From Cytidiella melzeri (Eukaryota > Basidiomycota > Agaricomycetes > Polyporales > Irpicaceae), in the NCBI GenBank assembly GCA_022592445.1, contig JABYQR010000082.1, positions 62,001 through 126,000 on the forward strand: a stretch of DNA of 64,000 nucleotides, read 5' to 3'. Positions within the stretch are counted from its first letter, which is position 1. Every line of letters starts with the position of its first letter. Below, piece by piece: positions 25,031 through 35,858 of the stretch. The notes under the pieces are model-generated. The model saw only the letters and a program-made list of their open reading frames with translations, searched no databases and was not told where the DNA came from. A program made the translations under genes and the position numbers.

Positions 25031-28000
25031 ATGGCTACGCCGCAGACATACGGTCAAGCTCTCCAGGTGATATTTCAGTTCGTCCCCTCGTGCAACGTGA
25101 CTGACAGCTGCTTTAAATAGGATCAAGTGGACGTTATTGTTGGGCTGTCCGATGCTCAGCTAGAGCTGTTGGCGGATGTCCGTGACAATTTGTGCGGCTT
25201 TAATTGGCCAAACTGACTGATGGTCATCCAATAACTAGGTCCGGGACCTATTTCGAGATCGAATCAGCCTGGAGCGCGAGTATGCCACAAAACTACAAGC
25301 CCTTTCGAAAAAGGCAGCGGACAAGAAAAGCAAGAAAATTGGGGCTCTAGTTGTAGGTCTCGATCCGGTCAAGGTGCCAGATGGAAGTGTCATCGCCCAA
25401 AGGCATGTCCCACTTACTCTCGCTGAGAGGATATTCTGACAATGTCCACGTCGCAGTACCCTAGAGCGAGCATACACTCAACTTATTGATTCGTTCAATG
25501 ATACTGCACAAGACCACGGTGTTCTAGCAGATGAACTCCAGGCCAAGGTCGTTGACGGACTGAAGTCAGCCGAAAAACGGCACGAAGAGTCTAAGAAGCG
25601 TCAGGCGGAATACTATCAGAAACTACTCTCTGACTATGAGAAAGCGCTGGCTGATTGCAAGAAGGTACACATCTTTCGACATATCTCTCAACCTCCGCCA
25701 AGCTTGACTCAATTGTTACGCAGACGAAGCAGAAGGTACCCGACGTTCGCACGACCTTCGACTTCAATTTGCTGAAATATCCATCTAGTATGATGCAGAA
25801 TGCTCCGAAGTTGTCTCTTATAGCCAGAAGCAGGTATGATGTGCCCCTCAAACCACGTTCTGACATGTGCTTGACCTGTGAACAAAGGAACGTTCATCAG
25901 ACGACAGACACGCCGACCGCGCGGCCAAACAATTGGAACAGCAAAGGGTGGACATGTACAACAGCAAAAAGTGAGTCCTTGTCCTTGTGTGATGCCACGT
26001 AACGTCACTCAGCATGATCGTTTAGCGTATACCTCATCTCGACCGCCGTGGTCAATAGACTGAAGAGGAAATACTACACCAAAGATTTACCAGCGCTGGA
26101 AGATGTAAGCACAGCTCCTCTACCTTAGGATCCACCAGAACCGAGCAACTGACCGTTGCCATTCGATGCAGCAATTACGTATGAATTGCCCCCAGCGAAA
26201 CATTGTGCTATAATTGATCTTCGTTTTCTGACGGTTTCTCAGAGACCTTACAGACGCAGCTTCTGACCCAATTCTCCAAGATAATTATCGAAGCACAGAG
26301 CCTGCATTTCCGGCATTTAGATGCTCTGAGGACCCGTGTATCTACTTCGGAGGCTACCGCCAAAGACCTCGATCCACAGCGGGACCAAGATATTTTCATC
26401 GAATATAATGTCAGACAGTTCTCACCCCCACCAGATGTGGACTTCGAGCCTTGTGCTACGTACTATGATACCGTGAGTGTGAGTTCTGCTAGTTATATTT
26501 CTACCGACAATATATCCGTCGTAGAACGAGATGAACCTGGATCCAGCCCCGAAGATCTATTTGCAGAATAGGTTGGCAAAGTGCAAGCAGAAGCTATCAG
26601 AACTCCAACCCATTCTCGTGTCCAAGCGTAAGGGGTTTGTGCATCATTGTGCAGGCCAATATTGAAAACAATGTACAGAGAGGGACGTTGATCAGCTCGC
26701 GAAACTGGTGGACGCCTATAGTGAAGACCGGGCTCTTGGAAGCCTGGATGAAGTCGCAGATGTGGGTTTTCATAATCAGTGATATTGTTGGTGGCTTATC
26801 GCACGGACTCAATGCTGGGTGTCAAGAATTACCTTGACGCTCACCGCCAACTGTCATTTTACACGACCTCAGATTGCATGCTGTCAGCAGAGATTGAGAC
26901 CATCACCGAGGCTCTAGGAGGTATGTGAGAAAACGTTCCTGCCTCGACGTCAACGCTCATTCGTTATTTCTCAGGAGACGAAGGCGAGCAGCACCCTCAT
27001 ACATTCAAAAGCTCTTCCTTCTCGATACCTACGCAATGCGCGTACTGCAAGGCTAGTATTTCGGTCATCCGTCGGCACAACTTGTCACCCTAACACACCT
27101 CAACGATCCAGTCGTCGATCTGGGGGCTAAGCAAACAGGGAAAGTCGTGTAAGGATTGCGGAATATCCGTTCATTCCAAGTGTGAACTGAAGGTACGCTC
27201 GCTGTTGTTTTTACGTGTCGGAGTGGATAACGTACGTGTATAGGTTCCCGCCGACTGCGCTCACCACCGTGGAAAACACGGACATGGACATTCTCACTCT
27301 ATATCTAGCACGTTATCTCGTAACACATCTCGAAGTAAGTTGATCACGGTAAATGTGTCTGTTTGACTTGACCAATGGGCGGGGTCTGGGCTCAGCTTCC
27401 GCTATACCCTCTGTTGATACCCCAACGCCTTCTTCGTTCGCACCAACAGCACACTCTGAAAGCGTTGAGGAGGAGTCTTCCCAAGCTGCACGGGTACTAT
27501 TCGACTACGTACCGACATCGCCATTTGAACTAGCAGTGACAGGTCAGGGTCGTGACTGCCCCCAAAAAAAGACATGTACTCACGCCTCGGAACTTGACAG
27601 AGGGTGCCTTCGTTCAGGTGCTGGAAGAAGACGACGGGTCTGGCTGGGTAAAGGTACTTGACCACCTGGGTGGGAAGGGACTTGTGCCTGCGTCGTATGT
27701 TGATCTGAATGACACGGCGCCATTGGTGCGCGCCACTGCTACTCCGCCCGCTGAGGTTCTGACAGCGGCTGGTGAATTTGGTGAGCGAAAAACTCCGTGG
27801 CTGCGGAGATTTCAAGCTTGGCCTGATTTCAATTGATTCTAGTCCGTGCAATATATGATTACGAGGCCCAAGGAGCTGGTGAACTGAGCCTGCAAGAGGG
27901 ACAGTTGATAAAGCTGACAGACGGACCGTCAGGGGGGCGCAAATACGCAGACGGGTGGTGGGAAGGTAATTCGCTCGCACGTGGGGTTACATACATCTCT

Positions 28001-28129
28001 GATATGTGCAACCAGGTGTTGGGGAGGCCGGCCAGGGTATATTCCCAAGCAATTATGTACGTGTTCTCGTTAGTCTGTCGACGTGGGCTTAATCAGTCGG
28101 TCTTATTTTAGGTCGAAGCCGTGCCATAA
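25031..28129 (+). CDS. BZZ1: Bzz1-type F-BAR, C1 and double-SH3 protein
   Basis: Twenty-one exons give 656 aa: 25031-25066, 25121-25177, 25239-25402, 25457-25664, 25724-25735, 25789-25833, 25888-25970, 26026-26104, 26172-26178, 26243-26472, 26525-26627, 26679-26761, 26827-26920, 26975-27063, 27112-27192, 27244-27334, 27396-27542, 27601-27780, 27843-27965, 28016-28056, 28112-28129. The F-BAR domain spans the first ~330 residues (DLFRDRISLEREYATKLQAL). A C1 finger follows (HTFKSSSFSIPTQCAYC ... GLSKQGKSCKDCG ... HSKCELKVPADC). Two SH3 domains end the protein (ARVLFDYVP..., VRAIYDYEAQGAGELSLQEG). Known role: membrane-curving endocytic factor that activates Las17/WASP-driven actin assembly. Microexons of 12 and 7 nt and a GC-AG intron (25403) are present; the exon 14/15 boundary is the least sure. 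Confidence 0.9.
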
Positions 28130-30091
28130 TACCCGCTTGAAGCTCAACACTTTTTTGTTGCATCGTGTTGTAGAGGCATGCAGACTGCGTCGCGATCAGT
28201 CAACATGGAAAATTTTCTCGCGCGCGCAAAGGAACCTCATATTTTACTTCTCTCGGGTAGTAGCGTATTGATCGTGTTTTTCAGGCTGTGTTCTATATCG
28301 TAACGAAGAAGAATGGCCCTTCGAACTCAGAAATTGTACACGCTGAGTATCGTAAACCTGTGCGATTGATAGAGCAGCAAATTGCGCTGAGCATTAGGTG
28401 TGGCCCCACTTTGCGCCGTGCTGATCGAAAACTATCGGACCGCCCCGCGAATCATCCATACTAGGCGGGTGTGATGTTGCGATCCTTCATTGTCGATATC
28501 GCAAGCTGTCGTACACTCTCTCAGGCCACTTGTTCAGTCTGAAGGAGGGTTTGCAGACGCTTCACGCAGATGGCGCAGGTTCTGCTACATTCATGTAGCC
28601 CATGCGGAGGGTATCGTTTTGGATTTAAGGACAAATGCCGGTGTGAACTGTACGGGTTTAAATTTCAAGCGGGCAAGAAACAAACTACTGTCGCCTTGAG
28701 GAAACCAGTGACGCTGCTGTGATCTGCAGAGTTGAAATGATGATTTTCGCGGTACAACGTGGCCAATACTCATAATTATTCGCCGCTGTAGTATGCGGTG
28801 AGGCAACTCCATGAAGGTTATTGAAGCGAATTAGGGTTTCCCGCGTACCCCGTGTGCTCTAGACTAGGGCCGGACTAAGCCTAACGAGCATCATTCGATT
28901 GAAATTACCACAAACGCACAATGACGACGCCTTGCAAGAGACAGAGATAGCAGCTCCTTGGACATACGCTAGGGAAATGGGGCACTGAGCAGGCAGATTC
29001 GTGACTCTGAGGTGTGAAGCCATGAGGTTTTGGCCGAGATCTAGACCGGGCCCTCGCCGCAGACTCACAGCCTCTAATGAATCTGTGTTTCTTCGTAGTG
29101 CATCTGGCCAGTACTGCCAGGCTGATGTATGCTGGTACGCTTGGCGCGTGGTAATAGGCGAGGTCGAGAGAAATCTATATAAACCGTAGTGTGCGGTGAG
29201 GCATCTCGGTAGAAAACCCCTCCACTAGCATGCCCACTCGCCTGGCGTCGTTCGATATTCCAATGACTCGGGCTTACACCTGCACGTATGCTGCTCTATG
29301 GTATTTCTGGCACGGTGTTCGACCAAGGTTCCGCCCCCGCTAGCCACCCATTGCAATAGGCCTGTCTGTTGTTACCTGCACGACTCCGTAGCAGGCTTCC
29401 AAAGGCCCTACTGCGATGGATGACTGCGATGGCGGTATCTTGGTGGAAACACGTCAAACGCAGGTGCATCACACTGCTTGCCAGGTAAGCTTGCGTAGAG
29501 CCTGTGGTATACAGAAGAGCTAAACGGTAGTCCATGATTTCAGTCGGCTTGGCGCGAGCACGTAGAATGAACTACTTGCCCATACAGAGAATAATATTGT
29601 GATGCGGTTCCCGTCGGTGATTGCCACGAATATCGACCTGGTTGAGAGCAGATATGATCGGAGCCACAGAAATGGCTCAGTTGTTGCGGTATGGTCGGAC
29701 CAACCTTCATTCATTTCATAGTCTATGCCTGAGTACGCAGGTAGGCGAATTTTACGTAGGGACTTTGGATCTAACCGAAGCGCTGTCGGTTCAGTGTTAG
29801 CATTTGTGCTGAACGGGGCAAAATAATGGCATTCGATATTATATAAATGTCTCACCTACCGTTTCGGCGAGTGCGTAAGTGTGTGTGGAGATTAAAACAT
29901 AACATGGGTGTGAACATCGAAGTTCAAAGTGATGAGGCACAAGTCCGGACCAAGCACGACCAAACATACGCACACGCCTGAGCAGGCGGCTAAACGAGCT
30001 TGCGCAAGACAACCACCACGACCGACCACAACTGCGACCTCGCCCGGATTGCGCCTGGACTGCTCGGAAGGAACCGTGGGGGCTCGTGGAG
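28130..30091. other. intergenic, 2 kb
   Basis: No coding region, RNA gene or transposon could be supported. A short motif, GTGYGGTGAGGCA-like, appears near 28794 and again near 29191, hinting at an old dispersed repeat. Confidence 0.35.
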
Positions 30092-31347
30092 ATGTCGGTG
30101 ATAAAGGAAGTATGGGCACCAACACTCGAGGCCGAAATGCGCAACATACGAGATCTCATCGACAAATATCCCTACGTCGCTATGGTCTCTGTCCATCTCG
30201 CAGCCCTCTTCAAAGCACTGTAACTCATGCTATGCTCAGGATACTGAATTTCCTGGCGTTGTCGCGCGCCCCATTGGGTCATTCAAGACTTCCTCCGATT
30301 ATCACTACCAAACTATGCGATGTAACGTAGACCTGCTCAAGATCATTCAGGTCGGGATCACCCTCGCAGATGAGGATGGAAACTACCCGCAAGACACCTC
30401 GACATGGCAGTTCAACTTTCACTTCAGTGTCAAGTACGCTTTTCAAAACTGTGTCGGTGAAAGATGCTTACGTAAGGCATGCTTTAGTGACGATATGTAT
30501 GACCCCGATTCCATTGACAAACTGCAGAAGTCGGGTATCGATTTACAACAACACGAGAAAGCTGGCATTGATCCCAACGACTTTGCCGAGTTGATGATAA
30601 CTTCAGGCTTAGTGCTGGTGGAGGAGACGAAGTGGATTTCATTTCACAGGTCAGCAGCCGACTCCTTTCATGTCGGTTTCTTTTGTACAATCGTTGGTCT
30701 GTTACTGAGTGATTTACAGTGGCTACGACTTTGGCTATTTCGTCAAGCTCCTAACAGGAGAGTCCTTACCCACGAATGAAGAGCTTTTTTTCGAGAGGTT
30801 ACGGATATGGTTCCCCACTGTCTACGACATCAAGTTCATGATGAGGGCGTGCAAAGTTCTCAAGGGCGGTTTGCAAGACGTTGCGGATGATCTTGGAGTA
30901 AGCAAAATGTCAGCTTCACGAAATAATCCTGATTCATCTCGTACTTAGGTTATGCGAATAGGGCCGTCATACCAAGCGGGGTCCGACTCTTTGCTCACTG
31001 CGTCTACGTTTTTCAAAATGCGCGAACTGTACTTCAACGACACGATTGACGACGCCGAATACAACGGGAAGCTGTACGGTCTGGGCCAAACTTTCACCGT
31101 TTCCAATGGCATCTCGGATTCTGTCCGCGGCAGTGCAGCCACCCTCGCAGAACGGGAGGACCGCAGTACCACTCGAGACACTCAAAGTCAGAACACCAGC
31201 TCTGGGCAAGTTCAGATGTCGATGGGCTTGACTTCCCTCACGACACCTTCGATGAGCGGCGCGTTACCGGCGTCGCTGCCAACATCACCGTATGGGCCAA
31301 TGAACGGGCAATACATGCGGTCGACCATGGTGGGCGGTGGCCGATAG
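30092..31347 (+). CDS. POP2: Caf1/Pop2 deadenylase, CCR4-NOT complex subunit
   Basis: Exons 30092-30184, 30240-30433, 30488-30649, 30720-30897 and 30949-31347 give 341 aa. A DEDD-family 3'-5' exonuclease fold fills residues 1-255: DTEFPGVV (D32, E34), FHFSVNDDMY, ETKWISFHSGYDFGYFVKLL (D153), and YQAGSDSLLTASTFFKMREL (D222). Spacing of the four acidic residues matches human CNOT7. Role: shortens mRNA poly(A) tails in the CCR4-NOT complex, cytoplasm. The C-terminal ~85 residues are a Ser/Gln/Pro-rich tail of the type seen in fungi. All four acidic residues are intact, so it should be active. The start at 30092 gives MSVIKEVWAPTLEAEMRNIR, the normal family N-terminus. Confidence 0.94.
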
Positions 31348-32728
31348 CAGCTTGGATCCTACGTGGAGGGGGGTTGAAGTGTATTTGCAGCCCATCTGGT
31401 CGCACTTGTTTGCATTGCTTTAGAAGGTCTGGACTCTTGTGTTGTGTGTAAGTAGTAATTGTTTGTATCAAAAGGTTTCTACTATCCATGATGTTATAAC
31501 CGCCTATACCCAGACAGACCCAATGATTGGGAGCTGATCGTCCATGGGCCGCTGCAAGTGCTCGTCTGATGTGCTTGATTACAGCCGTTGGAGATATGCA
31601 CTACACCCAAGGGAACTTAGGCCCTATGGCTTTCGCAGGGCAATGGCGGAGATGATGACAGGAAGCGTTTCAATGGCTGAGAACACTGCAAGACACGGTG
31701 CAAGATTCTCGGACAAGTTCTTTACGTGAGCACATTGTATAAGACAGTCGTATCCGCCTTCAAAAAGAGTCCTTAGAGAAAGGCGCTTTCTCAGACCGTC
31801 CCCGGCGAGATGGCTCGCATGGGGGTACCACAGTTGCACGGTGCTGAAACGTGATCATTACTACAGGGGCAGGAGGTATATTACATGATTTCACGTACAA
31901 AAGACATATGACTGACTGATTCTGCGACGCTTCAGTGGACATATGGGGAATGCGTGTGCGGTTCACAAACGTGCTGCGAGCATTACCACCCTTGTTCAAA
32001 CTCACTACAGCAGGATCTAGCGTTCGGCTGCATTTTCAGTGAGTAATCTCTTACATAGCCTTCTGAGAAGTTCTCTTACGGCATTTCTAGCATTGGCCTA
32101 CATTCATTGAGAGCTTGCTCGCAGGTATGCCTAACCGAGTCGCACATTCGAGTTGCGCTCGTCCGGAGATTATAACACGAAGATAGAATGTGCCAGAGTC
32201 TGGTCAAGAGCACGAGTCGATGCTGTGGCGCTGAGTCTACTTGCATTTCTAGGTGTGGAATACTACCGCTAGTAGTCGTATGGAAACGATGTGAGCAATA
32301 GAGAACCTCAAGGCAACTTCAATGGACACCTTGCCAGATAGCCGGAACATATGCTTACTAGCGTTATGCATCCCGTCGTCCTCGCCTTGTAATCCTTGTG
32401 TGTCGTCTGATGGTTGATGTTGATATATCTTCACAATGAAGAAATCAGAACATTGTATGCTACAAGTTGTTGTTGGTGTCATAGTCATCGTCTGTGGGTA
32501 GTAATGTGGACGTGGGTGAGCGAATGCAGACCGGTTCAGTTCGACATGACGAGTGGATCGGGCAAGTCCACGCCCTTGCAGCAGGGAGAAGCCCTCAAAA
32601 CACAGCCGACCTGTTCCTTGTCCTCGACGACCACCACTCTCCTTATTGTTGTCAAAAAATAGCCAGCTCGAGTATTCGACACCCAGATATCCTGATGCTC
32701 CGTCGCTGACTTGGAGCTCGAGCGAAAC
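31348..32728. other. intergenic, 1.4 kb
   Basis: Open frames here (including one of 173 codons on the minus strand, 32249-32770) show no domain, and that one overlaps the next gene's start. I find no RNA gene or repeat. Confidence 0.4.
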
Positions 32729-34568
32729 ATGGCTGGTATGGTATCGTTCCCGAGCCTCGTGTATCACCACACTAGCGGCCCTCTGCCGCCCGTCCTTTCA
32801 GCGAGTGGCACGTCTCTTTCTTCAAACCTCCAAGAGATGGCTAGCGGTGCGCGCGACAATGAGCCTCCCCAGAGCAGCTCGTCCTCAGATTTACGATCTC
32901 CCAGGCTGTACACGACCTTCCGTAGTTCGACACCCTACTTTCGGGAACCACCCAACCCCTTCACACATTTCTCTGCCCCATCCGAGCATCGTAACATGAG
33001 CAGTGAACGGTATCGTACGCACAATGAGGAGAGCGGTGTAGGTCCAGACAGGGGATCCTCACATCGCCGCGCCGCACGTCAAGCGGAGACGGAGGCGTCG
33101 CTCAGCTATGTCAAAGTACGTGCCGCCTCTTTCTACCCGCAGCCTGAGATGAACTGACTCTCCATCCACGTAGCATGACCACCGCTCTCTTGCGTATATT
33201 ACAGGCACGTCGCGTCCTGCGTCTCCAGCATCGCCGGCACATCTCTCGCAAGACCAACAAGAATCCCAAGAATCCCTTCCCCCTTCCTCATCGCAAGGCC
33301 GCTTCCTCCCCAGCCATTGTCGATCCACTTCCGACTCAGCATCGAGTTCTCTTCCACGCTCCACGTCACCCGCGCTCAGCGCTGTATCTACTCCCACCTC
33401 CGTATCCTCTCACAACTCGGCGCCAGTCACTCAGGTCTTCAAGCTACCTAATGTCCTGACAACTGGTGTAGCTGGTCGCGCCAAGCATAGGAAGCAGCGC
33501 CTCTATGACATCGACCGAAAGAATATATGCCTGTATGCCGCAGAGCATCCTTATTGCAAACAAGAAGAGATAGCGAGGCAGTTCAACGTAGAACGCAGCA
33601 CAGTCAGCAAAATACTCAAGCACAAGGAAGAGTGGTTAGAAACACCTGATCACAGGGTTAATAACACAGCGAAGAGGAGGTAATTGCTAGTCATGTATAA
33701 GGGCACCGCCTTCTGACTTGCATTTACCCGTAGACTGCCAAAGTGGTCAATAATGGAGACACGAATGCAATTGTGGGTTGAGGAGTGTTCCCGTCGGAAC
33801 ATCCTTATGACCGATGCTTTGATTCGACAAAGGGCGCTCGATATTTTGGGACCACTATCAGGGTTCAAGGCCAGCTCAGGATGGGTGGAAAACTTCAAGC
33901 GCAGAATCGGTATTCGGAAAGGAATCTGGTACGGCTTGGAGGGCGAAGCTACTGCGAAATGGCTACGTGATGGGCGCAACGGTGTGATTCACCCGAGTTT
34001 GCCTGAACACAATCGCTTTTCTCCTTTGCCAGAGGACAACGAAACACTACCCCTCCTCCCGCCTAACCCAGAACCACCAAATGAAAACACATCACCCCTT
34101 CCGGTATCTCTAGACCTGACCAACGACCACATGGATGGCGATGAGCCCACTGTAAAAGTTCGCCGTCACCCTGTTTGGCTGTCCCCTGATCAGTCGGGCG
34201 ATGCAGACCGTCACCACGTCGCTCCGCGTAACGAAGGACATGGCGCACCTGGGCATCATGCGACCGACCAACCACATGTCGACCCAACCGCCGATCCATA
34301 TGCTCCGCCACCATATATATGTCCGGAAAATCTGGCTGTTCCCGTCTATGCAGAGGACGGTACTCAGCAGCTCGTGGTTCCCGCACCACCGACATTCCGC
34401 CCCGACGTGGATGACGAACCCTCCATAACAGACGCCGAGAATGCCATCGACACGCTCATTTACTTTGAGAGAACTAATAGGGGCCTTTTCGGCGACGACG
34501 AACGGGCATTGCTCGCAACTATGAAGAGAAAGCTGTTCCTTGCTGCCAACGACCAGCCCTACAGGTAG
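32729..34568 (+). CDS. CENP-B-type HTH DNA-binding protein
   Basis: Exons 32729-33115, 33174-33679 and 33734-34568 give 575 aa. A Ser/Pro-rich N-terminal 220 residues precede a psq-like helix-turn-helix (KNICLYAAEHPYCKQEEIAR, then STVSKILKHKEEWL). A CENP-B/Tc5-type HTH follows: MQLWVEECSRRNILMTDALI, then LDILGPLSGFKASSGWVENF, then KRRIGI. Both domains are those that bind DNA in CENP-B and pogo/Tc5 transposases. No DDE endonuclase domain follows; instead there is a Pro/His-rich linker and a short helical C-terminus (AIDTLIYFERTNRGLFGDDE). This is probably a host transcription or chromatin factor derived from a transposase; targets are unknown. Confidence 0.85.
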
Positions 34569-35258
34569 CTCGAAGCTCCATCCCACAATAAACAGTGACC
34601 TCACGGTTCGAGATCCGTATACGGCGTACTCAAACGCATTGTGTCCTACCTTTCATGCCATACACCGTCATTGAGCGTCGTCTTCATTCTCCCCGCAACA
34701 TTCACATACGCATCCTGCATTCATTCGCATCACCGACTTTCTCCATGTGTCTCAATCATTGACCTCCATGAACTCTGCATTCATCGTAAGCTTATGCACG
34801 CATCGTTTTTTTTTCTCTTCACCATTTTCATGTAACTTGTGGGCTCTCTCGTTCCAGACACTCAGACAGTATTCTATACGTTGCACAATTCCTGTTGTCA
34901 TGATTCAGGTAACCGTGTCAAATTCATTCATCCTCAGAAGCATGTACGTGTAGATCTCCTGTAGTTCGCTACGCACTGCCACGTCCTTCGTTTCTGCGAT
35001 CACCTTGTTGTCCATGTACCCTGCGAGGGTCTACGTAAGGGTACGGTTTGCAGACATGCTACGCTCAACGGACAAATAGTTTGAGCTACCCGGCATTTCG
35101 CACTGGCTTACGAACAAGATTGCGAATGGCTATGCCCGCTTCGGACGCGCATAATGTGTTCTGAAAGTAGCCATTCATTGAACTCCGGAGAATGGGTTGA
35201 GTGTAATCGTCGAGCTTACACGTTGCGATTTCGGATCCACACTCGAAGACACTGCGCT
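34569..35258. other. intergenic, convergent 3' ends
   Basis: Pyrimidine-rich on the plus strand around 34640-34880. No gene or RNA feature recognised. Confidence 0.4.
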
Positions 35259-35679
35259 TTATGCCGACTTCTTGACCTGTGCTTTTTCTTTCTCTTTCTC
35301 TGACACTCTTAAATTGCAATCACAACTTTGAGGAGACCGTGCAGCCTGACTAATTCGTGCGACGTACCCCTCAAGGGCAATGTTCTTCATAATGGTGAGT
35401 TTGCCAGAAGAAGCGGCGGCAGCGGCGCGCTGCTCGATGCTATTGCTGATCTTCGCGCTCAACTCCTGGAGAGCAAATAAAGTATTGAGCACCAGTCCTC
35501 CAGTGTGTTTACCTAGCGAAACTGACCTTGTGTAAAGCAGCACTCTTCACCGCTGCCGTCTTTTTGGGCGCGACGTAACGTTTCCCTTTCTTGGGCGCAG
35601 CAGCCGCTTTCGCTGCATGGCGAGAGGCGGCCGAGCCGCTCTTCTGCTTTGACATGCCCTTTACCTGTCCTTGAGCCAT
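35259..35679 (-). CDS. UPF0390 family small basic protein
   Basis: Exons 35679-35527, 35465-35368 and 35325-35259 give 105 aa. The start MAQGQVKGMSK and the Lys/Ala-rich KKGKRYVAPKKTAAVKS are typical of UPF0390 (animal homologue: Leydig cell tumour 10 kDa protein). The following LSAKISNSIEQRAAAAASSG and LTIMKNIALEG match the family's helical end. The last intron (42 nt) keeps frame whether spliced or retained, so two protein ends are possible. The function is not established; highly basic small proteins of this kind are often nucleolar. It is head-to-head with the complex I subunit gene, 179 bp apart. Confidence 0.82.
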
Positions 35680-35858
35680 TTTGCTGGAGATGGTCGCAGT
35701 CTGGAAGAGACTTGCTTGTCTACTTCAACTGTGGCAGAACTCATCTCGTGGAACCGGACGTTGCCGAATACGAGAGAGCGCCGAGAGAGATGGGTCGTCG
35801 ACGTCGCTCGACCCGGCTTTAACACCGACCACAAATTACTTTGCCGTCACAAACAGCG
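35680..35858. promoter_or_regulatory. compact bidirectional promoter
   Basis: Only 179 bp separate the start codons of the UPF0390 gene (-) and the NDUFA9 gene (+), so both must draw on the same control region and short leaders. Confidence 0.6.

Noticed and set aside
32549..32575. P-loop-like TSGSGKST
   Set aside because: The first Gly of a G-x4-GK(S/T) motif is missing and the frame stops soon after with no NTPase context.
32249..32770. 173-codon open frame on the minus strand
   Set aside because: No domain, composition not protein-like, overlaps the start of the CENP-B-type gene.
34600..34625. GGTTCGAGATCC resembling a tRNA B box
   Set aside because: No matching A box, acceptor stem or anticodon arm can be folded around it.
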